A DNA stretch of 13,228 bases from a bacterium. GTDB taxonomy: Bacteria; Planctomycetota; B15-G4; JADJEK01. Of the stretch, positions 8,843 to 13,228 are shown piece after piece; position 1 is the first letter of the stretch, and each line of letters opens with the position of its first letter. The translations under genes were made by a program, and so were the position numbers. The notes below the pieces were generated by a model. That model did no database searches. It was not told the origin of the DNA and saw only the letters and a list, made by a program, of their open reading frames with translations. The DNA lies in the NCBI GenBank assembly GCA_030428825.1, contig JAUIEL010000106.1:1-13228 (forward strand), read 5' to 3'.

Positions 8843-8855
8843 CCGCTGCGCGGCT
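8841..8855 (+). terminator. Small hairpin overlapping the topA stop codon
   Basis: AGCCGC, loop TGC, GCGGCT form a perfect 6-bp stem whose first two bases are part of the TAG stop codon. Only TTGGAA follows, so there is no proper U-tract. It may help end transcription or protect the 3' end; the call as terminator is weak. Confidence 0.35.
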
Positions 8856-8860
8856 TGGAA

Positions 8861-9099
8861 CGCGTTCGGGAACGCCTGCGCGTTCGCCACGGCGTGGGAC
8901 GAGACGGGGAGGTGTCTCCGACCCGCTCACGTCCTCGCGCGATGCGCCTGACGTGGTCTCCGCGAAGTTTCGAGTCGCGCTGCGGGGTCGCTCTCGGAGA
9001 AGCCTCCCCGTCTCGTCCCCCGCCTCGCCCGCTTCGGACTCCCTCACCCGATTCCGGTGGTGGGAAAAGGGGAGTCCGGTAGGGACCCATGGAATGGGT
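8861..9099. repeat. Structured intergenic repeat, copy 1
   Basis: This aligns to copy 2 (9195-9433) at an offset of 334-335 nt. Three blocks are conserved: 8861-8894 (32 of 34 bases identical), the core 8915-8999 (76 of 85 identical, with runs of 27 and 32 identical bases at its two ends), and 9020-9062 (41 of 43 identical). A weaker match runs on to ACCCATGG at 9085-9092. Between the blocks lie the arms of a long hairpin, whose sequences differ from copy 2. The block opens with GCGTTCGGGAACGC (8862-8875), itself a small hairpin, and closes with ACCCAT/ATGGGT (8085-type inverted pair located at 9085-9099). One-base length changes around the arms break any shared reading frame, which argues against coding. 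Confidence 0.85.
8896..9019. ncRNA. Long hairpin of repeat copy 1, candidate structured RNA
   Basis: The arm GGGACGAGACGGGGAGG (8896-8912) is the exact reverse complement of CCTCCCCGTCTCGTCCC (9003-9019), 17 bp. After a 2-by-2 internal loop the stem resumes with TCTCCGA (8915-8921) against TCGGAGA (8994-9000). The apical part can form further small hairpins, for example CACGTC (8928-8933) with GACGTG (8950-8955), but that pairing is absent from copy 2. The strand is unknown and no promoter was found. Calling it RNA is inference; the paired arms are seen directly. Confidence 0.5.
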
Positions 9100-9110
9100 C
9101 GGCCTCGAGA

Positions 9111-9128
9111 CCCGGCGTCGATGCCGGG
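9111..9128. other. Hairpin in the spacer of unit 1
   Basis: CCCGGC (9111-9116), loop GTCGAT, GCCGGG (9123-9128) form a perfect 6-bp stem between repeat copy 1 and the pyrimidine tract. No T-tract follows. Unit 2 has a CCGG-rich spacer in the equivalent place rather than this hairpin. Confidence 0.4.
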
Positions 9129-9130
9129 CC

Positions 9131-9149
9131 TCCGCGTCAGCGCCCTCTC
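9131..9149. repeat. 19-nt shared word, first copy
   Basis: TCCGCGTCAGCGCCCTCTC occurs here and again, identical, at 9578-9596. In both places it leads straight into a pyrimidine tract built of 9-10-nt units, which marks the two tracts as equivalent parts of a duplicated unit. Confidence 0.75.
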
Positions 9150-9180
9150 GTTCCTCTCCTTCCTCTCGTTCCTCTCCTTC
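9145..9180. repeat. Tandem pyrimidine repeat, four 9-nt units
   Basis: CTCTCGTTC and CTCTCCTTC alternate twice (9145-9153, 9154-9162, 9163-9171, 9172-9180), so an 18-nt period is repeated exactly. All bases but two are pyrimidines on this strand. Strand-asymmetric C/T tracts of this kind may vary in copy number by slippage. Confidence 0.85.
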
Positions 9181-9194
9181 CTTCCCCCGCGGAC

Positions 9195-9433
9195 CGCATT
9201 CGGGAACGTCTGCGCGTTCGCCACGGCGGCGGCCGGAGGAGGGACGAGCTCTCCGACCCGCTCACGTCCTCGCGCGTTGCGTCCGGCTGGGTCTCCGCAC
9301 GGTTTCGAGTCGCGCTGCGGGGTCGCTCTCGGAGCCTCGTCCCTCCTCCGGCCCCGCCTCGCCCGCTTCGGAGTTCCTCACCCGATTCCGGTGGTGAAAG
9401 AGGGGGAATGCGGAGACGACCCATGGATGGGGT
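9195..9433. repeat. Structured intergenic repeat, copy 2
   Basis: Second copy of the block at 8861-9099. Conserved blocks are 9195-9228, the 85-nt core 9250-9334 and 9354-9396, with a weaker match continuing through ACCCATGG at 9419-9426. The sequence between these blocks differs from copy 1 but forms its own perfect stem. The copy ends with CCCAT/ATGGG (9420-9431), matching the small inverted pair at the end of copy 1. Confidence 0.85.
9231..9353. ncRNA. Long hairpin of repeat copy 2, candidate structured RNA
   Basis: The arm GGCCGGAGGAGGGACGAG (9231-9248) is the exact reverse complement of CTCGTCCCTCCTCCGGCC (9336-9353), 18 bp. Past a small internal loop the stem continues with CTCCGA (9251-9256) against TCGGAG (9329-9334), as in copy 1. 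The arms do not align with those of copy 1, although both contain GGGACGAG at different places. Pairing is kept while sequence is not, which is the pattern expected of a selected structure. Transcription is not shown. Confidence 0.5.
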
Positions 9434-9438
9434 GATTC

Positions 9439-9538
9439 CCGGTCTTCCGGCCCTCCGGCTCCCCGGTCACCCGAGACCCGGCGCCCCCTCCCTCTCCCGT
9501 TCCCCGGCGTCCGGTCCCCCGGTCACCGGTTCCCCCGG
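9439..9538. repeat. Quasi-periodic CCGG repeat, about 8-nt period
   Basis: Ten CCGG tetramers occur in 100 nt. The first four are exactly 8 nt apart (9439, 9447, 9455, 9463) and a later group is spaced 7-9 nt (9504, 9511, 9519, 9526, 9535), with one at 9478 between. CCCCGGTCACC appears at 9461-9471 and 9517-9527. It fills the spacer between repeat copy 2 and the second 19-nt word. Confidence 0.7.
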
Positions 9539-9577
9539 CCAGGTCGCCGACGTCCGACCCTCCGCCCCCTCTCCCAC

Positions 9578-9596
9578 TCCGCGTCAGCGCCCTCTC
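9578..9596. repeat. 19-nt shared word, second copy
   Basis: Identical to 9131-9149 and likewise followed by a pyrimidine tract. Its distance from repeat copy 2 is larger than in unit 1 because of the CCGG-rich spacer. Confidence 0.75.
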
Positions 9597-9640
9597 CCCT
9601 GCTCTCGTTGCTCTCCCCTGCTCTCCCCTGCTCCCTCCCT
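9592..9640. repeat. Pyrimidine tract with CTCTCCCCTG units
   Basis: CTCTCCCCTG occurs at 9592-9601, 9611-9620 and 9621-9630. It is interrupted by CTCTCGTTG (9602-9610) and followed by CTCCCTCCCT. This resembles the CTCTCGTTC/CTCTCCTTC units of the first tract. The tract runs on, less regularly, to about 9658, shortly before the pseudopilin gene. Confidence 0.75.
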
Positions 9641-9683
9641 CCTCAAGTTTCCCCTCCTCTCCGGGCGATGACTCTCCTGCGCC

Positions 9684-9688
9684 GGAGG
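9684..9688 (+). promoter_or_regulatory. Strong Shine-Dalgarno GGAGG for the pseudopilin gene
   Basis: GGAGG lies 7 nt before ATG 9696, the best ribosome-binding site in the window. It fixes the start so that the prepilin cleavage motif falls at residues 6-11. Confidence 0.8.
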
Positions 9689-9695
9689 TCCCCCG

Positions 9696-10211
9696 ATGTC
9701 CCTCAACCGCGGCTTCTCCTTCCTCGAGCTCCTGGTGGTCGTCGCGATCCTGGTCGCGCTCGCCGGGGTCCTCGTGCCGGTGGTGAACGGGGAGCTCGAG
9801 GCGTCGAAGAAGGCGACCGCGCAGGCTTCGGTGAATCGGATCGCGACCGCGTTGACGGAGTTCATCAAGGACACGAGCTTCGCGCCGACCGGGGAGGGCG
9901 GGAAGCGGACGTACCACGTGCTGCATTCCGACGGGGCGGCGCCCCGCGGGAGTTCGTTCACGTCCGGGGAGGCGACGACCCTGGAGCGGTTCCTCTGCCG
10001 GAACGAGCTGAAGGTCGAGAACTGGCACGGGCCGTACCTCCGTCCCGTCGGCAGCGACCCCTGGGGCGGGCGGTACGTCGTGAACTCGCACGGGTTCTTC
10101 ACCAACGACGAGCGGGTCTGGATCCTCTCCGCCGGGCCGAACGGCCGCCTCGAGACCTCCCCCGGCGACTCGAGGCCGGGCGGCGACGACATCGGGCTGT
10201 TCCTGGAGTAA
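9696..10211 (+). CDS. Type II secretion GspG-like major pseudopilin / prepilin
   Basis: 171 aa. The N-terminus is a class III prepilin signal: a short leader ending in RG, then FSFLELLVVVAILVALAGVL. Cleavage should fall between Gly6 and Phe7, with the essential Glu at mature position 5 (Glu11) and a hydrophobic helix to about residue 30. The C-terminal part has the GspG hallmarks DPWGGRYVV (121-129), SAGPNGRLET (145-154) and GGDDIGLF (162-169), the region that binds calcium in GspG. Members polymerise into a periplasmic pseudopilus that drives protein export. Here it is an orphan: no GspD, E, F or prepilin peptidase gene lies in the window. Planctomycetes carry many such single prepilin-like genes, so membership in the main secretion machine is not assured. 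The following gene starts 41 nt downstream. Confidence 0.88.
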   Translation: MSLNRGFSFLELLVVVAILVALAGVLVPVVNGELEASKKATAQASVNRIATALTEFIKDTSFAPTGEGGKRTYHVLHSDGAAPRGSSFTSGEATTLERFLCRNELKVENWHGPYLRPVGSDPWGGRYVVNSHGFFTNDERVWILSAGPNGRLETSPGDSRPGGDDIGLFLE

Positions 10212-10252
10212 GCGGCTCCACGGGACGGGGCCGGGCGGCGTACCATCGCTGC

Positions 10253-12040
10253 ATGGTGCGCGGACTCGTCACGGTCGTCGCCCTCGTCGTGCTGGCGGCG
10301 TCGTTCCTGCTCCTCTCGTCGCCGGAGACTCCGGAGCGGCGCGGGGCGCTCGCGACGACCGTCGAGCCCGACGACGCGCGGCCGACGGCGCCGCCGCTCG
10401 CCGAGCGCGCCGCGGAGAGCGTGGTGCCGATCGAACGCGAGACGAAGTCTCCGGAACCCGCGCCCGCCGCGCCCCTCGCCCCCTGGACGGGGATCGTCGT
10501 CCACGACGGCGGGGTTCCGGTTCCGAACGCGAGCGTCGAGCTCGAGCTCTCCGTTCTACTCCGGCTCCCGCGGGCCGGGGAGGCGCCGGCCGAACCGAGC
10601 CGGGTGCACCTCACGTCGGGGCGGGACGGGCGCTTCGAGATCCCCGAGGCGTTTCGCGTCCCGCACCGGACGCTCGCGATCGCCGAACGGGAGGGGCTCG
10701 CGCGGGGCTCGGCGCACCTCGACGAGTCGCGGACGATCCGGATCGTCCTCGGAAGGCCGTCGACCGTCCGCGGGCGCGTGCTCGAGAAGGGGACCGGCGC
10801 GCCGATCGCCGGGGCCCAGCTCCAACTGCACCCGATGCTCTCCCCCGTCGACGCGAGGCGGTCCCTCCCGCCGCGCATCCGGCGCACGACGACGAGCGGC
10901 GACGGGAGCTACGCGTTCGGCCGCTGCTACGTCGGGGAGACGCTCGTCCTGACGGTGTGGCCCGCGGACAGCACGCCGCACACCGAGAGAACCACCCCGG
11001 AGACGATCGGCGAGCATCGCCACGACATCGTCGTCGACCTCGGGGAGACGCTGTTCGGGCGGGCCGTCGATGCGGCGACCGGGCTCGGCGTCGGCGGGGC
11101 GAGCGTCTCCGCGAACGGGAACCGGACCGGCGAGACGCTCGCCGACGGGACGTTCCGGATCCGCCGGCGCCCCGCTCCGCCGTTCTCCCTCGAGGTCTCC
11201 GCGGACGGGTACCTCGCCGCTCTCGAGCGGATCGGCGTCGACCGGATCGAGGAACCGTCCGTGCTCGTCTCGCTCGTCGCCGAGACGACCCTGGAGGGAC
11301 GCGTCGTCGACACGCGGGGCGCGCCGCTCGCCGACGTCGCGGTCTCGCTCCACGACGCCTACGGCGAAGGGGGACGCGCGGTGACGGATCGGAGCGGCGC
11401 GTACGTCGTCGGCGGGATCGCGGCCCCGAAGCGGTACGAGATCCGGGTCTCGATCGGAGAGGGGGCGACTCCGTACCGGCTCGAGGCCGAGTCGTTCGAG
11501 CGGAGCGGCGAGCGTCGCCGACGCGACATCGTGCTCCCGGCCGACGTCGCGGCCGTCGTCGGCCGGATCACCCGAGACGGCGTTCCGACGCGCGCACGCG
11601 TCGGATGGGCGGGGGGCGGGATCGCCGCCGAGCGGATGACCGACGACGAGGGGAGCTTCTCCTTCGACGGCGTCCCGGCCGGGACCGTCGAGCTGTCGGT
11701 CCGAACGACCGACCCGAGCGCTCACGAGCGACGGAGCCTCACGCTCGCCCGCGGGGAGACGCGGCGCGTCGACGTCGACGTCCGGAGCGACCCGTCGGCG
11801 ATCGAGGGGACCGTGCTCGACGCGGACGGGAGTCCCGCCGCGGGCGTCGAGGTCGTCGCGACCGGCCGCGAGAGCCGCGCGCTCCTCCGCGCGACGACGG
11901 ACGGCGAGGGCCGCTTCACCCTCGCCGCGCCGTCCGCCACCGAGTCGTTCGACCTGAAGGTCACGGTCGACGGCCGGACGCTCTCCCGATTCGACGTCGC
12001 CGTCGGCACGACCGCGCTGGTGCTGAGGCCGTCGCGGTGA
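10253..12040 (+). CDS. Membrane-anchored protein with six tandem carboxypeptidase-regulatory-like domains
   Basis: 595 aa. Residues about 4-21 are a single hydrophobic segment (uncleaved anchor or signal peptide), followed by a proline/alanine/glutamate-rich linker to about 78. Six beta-sandwich repeats of the carboxypeptidase-regulatory (CarboxypepD_reg) type follow, at about 79-167, 170-264, 267-344, 346-429, 432-513 and 515-592. Each begins with a form of GxVxDxxGxPxxxAxVxL and has a later DGxF/Y strand: VRGRVLEKGTGAPIAGAQLQL, LEGRVVDTRGAPLADVAVSL and IEGTVLDADGSPAAGVEVVA are clear examples, with DGRFEI, DGSYAF, DGTFRI, SGAYVV, EGSFSF and EGRFTL. Such domains bind proteins or sugars and act as surface scaffolds; no enzyme domain is present. 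The open frame extends further upstream, but 10253 is the only start that gives an N-terminal membrane segment. It lies 41 nt after the pseudopilin gene, so an operon is plausible. No Shine-Dalgarno is evident. Confidence 0.8.
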   Translation: MVRGLVTVVALVVLAASFLLLSSPETPERRGALATTVEPDDARPTAPPLAERAAESVVPIERETKSPEPAPAAPLAPWTGIVVHDGGVPVPNASVELELSVLLRLPRAGEAPAEPSRVHLTSGRDGRFEIPEAFRVPHRTLAIAEREGLARGSAHLDESRTIRIVLGRPSTVRGRVLEKGTGAPIAGAQLQLHPMLSPVDARRSLPPRIRRTTTSGDGSYAFGRCYVGETLVLTVWPADSTPHTERTTPETIGEHRHDIVVDLGETLFGRAVDAATGLGVGGASVSANGNRTGETLADGTFRIRRRPAPPFSLEVSADGYLAALERIGVDRIEEPSVLVSLVAETTLEGRVVDTRGAPLADVAVSLHDAYGEGGRAVTDRSGAYVVGGIAAPKRYEIRVSIGEGATPYRLEAESFERSGERRRRDIVLPADVAAVVGRITRDGVPTRARVGWAGGGIAAERMTDDEGSFSFDGVPAGTVELSVRTTDPSAHERRSLTLARGETRRVDVDVRSDPSAIEGTVLDADGSPAAGVEVVATGRESRALLRATTDGEGRFTLAAPSATESFDLKVTVDGRTLSRFDVAVGTTALVLRPSR

Positions 12041-12062
12041 GGGGGGCCTCCGGGGCGCGGCT

Positions 12063-12425
12063 CTAGTCGAGGCCGCGCAGCTCCTCGAGGAGGGTCTCGC
12101 CGTCGCGGCGGAGGGCGGCGTTCCAGGCGAGGGCCATCGCCGGCTTCCACGCGGCGCGGCCGAGGACGCGGGCGAAGACCTTCATCAGGGAGTCCGCGAG
12201 CTGGACGACGTCCTCGTCGGGCGACTCGGCGGGGTCCCCCTCTCCGGTGGTGACCGAGAACCGCTCGAGCGCCGCCTTCACCGCCGGCCCGGGGAGGCTC
12301 TCCCGGCCGTCGAGGACGTCGGGGTGCGCCCGGCGCAGGTCGTCCGCCAGCAGCTCCGCGAAGCGCGCCTCCTTGCCGGCGAGGAGCTTCAAGCTCTCAC
12401 GAAGCGCGTCGTGTTCGGCGGTCAT
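12063..12425 (-). CDS. Small helical protein, possibly a divergent haem-less globin-like protein
   Basis: 120 aa, predicted all-helical from its amphipathic pattern; no signal peptide or membrane segment. I do not recognise it with certainty. The N-terminus (LRESLKLLAGKEARFAELLADDLRRAHPDVL, residues 8-38, of which the key elements are Ser11, Phe22, Leu30 and Pro35) resembles helices A-B of bacterial globins. Residues 76-119 (LADSLMKVFARVLGRAAW, then AWNAAL) resemble helices G-H. The middle is shortened and holds an acidic loop GEGDPAESPDED. The only histidines are His5 and His34, so a proximal haem ligand is missing. The start is supported by GGAG 8 nt upstream (CTCC on the plus strand at 12434-12437). 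The gene is convergent with the gene ending at 12040 and divergent from the aminopeptidase. It may be an unrelated helical protein. Confidence 0.6.
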   Translation of the reverse strand: MTAEHDALRESLKLLAGKEARFAELLADDLRRAHPDVLDGRESLPGPAVKAALERFSVTTGEGDPAESPDEDVVQLADSLMKVFARVLGRAAWKPAMALAWNAALRRDGETLLEELRGLD

Positions 12426-12433
12426 TGGACAAA

Positions 12434-12437
12434 CTCC
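12434..12437 (-). promoter_or_regulatory. Shine-Dalgarno for the small helical protein
   Basis: GGAG on the minus strand, 8 nt before ATG 12425. It supports both the reality and the start of the small minus-strand gene, and it lies in the very short gap to the divergent aminopeptidase gene. Confidence 0.6.
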
Positions 12438-12460
12438 GGCGGATGGCGAAGATGGGGGCC

Positions 12461-13228
12461 ATGAGCACGATCCCGGAACGCCTCCGAGCGCTGCGCGAGC
12501 AGCTCGTCGCGCACGGCCTGACGCACTACGTCGTACCGAGCGCCGACGAACACATCAACGAGTACCTCCCCGCCTGGCGACGGCGCCGCGAGTGGGCGTC
12601 GGGGTTCACCGGGTCGGCGGGCGACCTGGTCGTCGGGACGACCGACGAGGAGACGCGCCTCTTCACCGACGGCCGGTACCACCTGCAGGCGGAACGCGAG
12701 CTGGAGGGGACGGGGATCGGCCTCGAGAAGGTCGGCGCGAAGGACGCGAAGACGCTGACGAGGTGGCTCGAGGCGCGGGCGAAGGACGGGGGCGACGCGG
12801 TCGTCGTCGGCGTCGACCCGGCGGTCTTCCCGATCGGCGCCGCCGAGGCGCTGGAGAAGGCGGTCACGGCGCGGGGCGGCGCGTGGAAGCCCGTCGCGCC
12901 GAACCTCGTCGACGCGGTCTGGACCGACCGGCCGGCGCCGCCGACGTCGCCGCTGATCGAGTGCCCGATCGAGTGGACCGGCGCGCCGGTCGACGAGAAG
13001 GTTCCGAAGCTGCGCGCGGCGCTCGCCGCGGCCGACGCGGACGCGATCGCGGTCGTCCGGCTCGACCAGATCGCCTGGCTCCTGAACCTGCGGTCGACCG
13101 ACGACATCCCGTTCAACCCCGTCTTCGAGTCGTTCCTGTTCGTCGACGGGGGCGCGGTCCGCCTGTTCGCGCACGATCCCGCGGCGCGCCTGCCGGCCTC
13201 GTTCGCGGACCGGGTCGCGGGGTTCTCC
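12461..13228 (+). CDS. Xaa-Pro aminopeptidase (aminopeptidase P, M24B), N-terminal part
   Basis: 256 codons are present and the frame is open at the right edge, so the C-terminal metal-binding pita-bread domain is missing. Aminopeptidase P removes the N-terminal residue from peptides with proline in second place. The first creatinase-like domain shows ERLRALREQLVAHGLTHYVV, PSADEHINEYLPAWRRRREW and SGFTGSAGDLVV, then LFTDGRYHLQAERELEG and VGVDPAVFP. The second domain begins near LDQIAWLLNLRSTDDIPFNP, close to the three-domain aminopeptidase P enzymes typified by eukaryotic XPNPEP1, more than to short PepQ or E. coli PepP. ATGs at 12443, 12452 and 12461 are in frame. 12461 is preferred because families of this type start just before the ERL segment, but the site is uncertain (GGGGG just upstream is a poor Shine-Dalgarno). 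The gene diverges from the small helical gene. Confidence 0.92.
   Translation, partial: MSTIPERLRALREQLVAHGLTHYVVPSADEHINEYLPAWRRRREWASGFTGSAGDLVVGTTDEETRLFTDGRYHLQAERELEGTGIGLEKVGAKDAKTLTRWLEARAKDGGDAVVVGVDPAVFPIGAAEALEKAVTARGGAWKPVAPNLVDAVWTDRPAPPTSPLIECPIEWTGAPVDEKVPKLRAALAAADADAIAVVRLDQIAWLLNLRSTDDIPFNPVFESFLFVDGGAVRLFAHDPAARLPASFADRVAGFS

Larger units (their letters stand above)
8843..9695. other. Long non-coding region filled by a two-unit composite repeat
   Basis: About 850 nt between topA and the pseudopilin gene hold no open frame with a recognisable domain, a good start site or conserved reading between the repeat copies. The region is a composite repeat in two units (about 8861-9187 and 9195-9664). 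Each unit has, in order, a structured block of about 239 nt, a spacer, the word TCCGCGTCAGCGCCCTCTC, and a pyrimidine tract of short tandem units. The parts are listed separately. Confidence 0.75.

Noticed and set aside
6548..8890. Minus-strand open frame of 780 codons over topA
   Set aside because: Antisense shadow of topA with repetitive Leu/Arg/Val/Asp composition and no recognisable domain.
8778..9224. Minus-strand small proteins starting MANAQ in both repeat copies (starts at 8890 and 9224)
   Set aside because: The shared ATG and first residues come from the conserved repeat block. One-base indels and divergent arms shift the frames between copies, so the repeat is not conserved as protein.
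8896..9353. Miniature transposon with terminal inverted repeats
   Set aside because: The arms differ between the two copies, conserved sequence continues outside them on both sides, and no target-site duplication is seen at the arm ends. A mobile origin of the larger block is not excluded.
8861..9664. CRISPR array
   Set aside because: Only two long repeat copies with no regular short repeats and unique spacers, and no cas genes in the window.
9608..10252. Upstream extension of the six-domain protein frame
   Set aside because: It overlaps the pseudopilin gene in another frame, and ATG 10253 gives the N-terminal membrane segment expected for this protein.

Overview
The window is GC-rich DNA (my estimate is about 70% G+C), probably from a planctomycete. 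Supporting this are a secreted PDZ-plus-toroid protein of the DUF6288 type, a secreted beta-helix protein whose closing module I associate with planctomycetes, an orphan GspG-like pseudopilin, and a surface protein built of tandem carboxypeptidase-regulatory-like domains. The lineage is inferred from protein style. No rRNA, tRNA, CRISPR array, transposase or phage gene was seen.

Layout: (1) 1-1215, minus strand: secreted DUF6288-type protein, with its C-terminus beyond the left edge. (2) 1216-1497: divergent intergenic region with two GC-rich hairpins. (3) 1498-4612, plus strand: a secreted beta-helix protein, then a secreted alpha/beta-hydrolase esterase. (4) 4643-6361: a two-TM potassium channel with tandem RCK domains, 30 nt after the esterase. 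(5) 6572-8842: topA, DNA topoisomerase I. (6) 8843-9695: about 850 nt without a credible gene, filled by a two-unit composite repeat. Each unit has a structured block of about 239 nt, a spacer, a shared 19-nt word and a pyrimidine tract made of 9-10-nt repeats. (7) 9696-12040: a type II secretion-like pseudopilin followed by a membrane-anchored protein with six regulatory-like beta-sandwich domains. (8) 12063-12425, minus strand: a small helical protein that vaguely resembles a globin but lacks a proximal histidine. (9) 12461 to the right edge, plus strand: the N-terminal part of an aminopeptidase P.

The best candidate for something undescribed is the repeat in region 6. Its two copies share a nearly identical 85-nt core. 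In each copy the core is enclosed by long, perfectly complementary arms (17 bp and 18 bp). The arm sequences differ almost completely between copies, yet each still pairs with its partner. This is covariation visible inside one window, and it points to selection on a hairpin in RNA or DNA rather than on a protein. The rest is a mix of cell-surface and secreted functions (DUF6288, beta-helix, esterase, pseudopilin, regulatory-like domain protein) and housekeeping functions (topA, aminopeptidase P, K+ channel). Apart from the close spacings noted in the entries, nothing binds these genes into one pathway.
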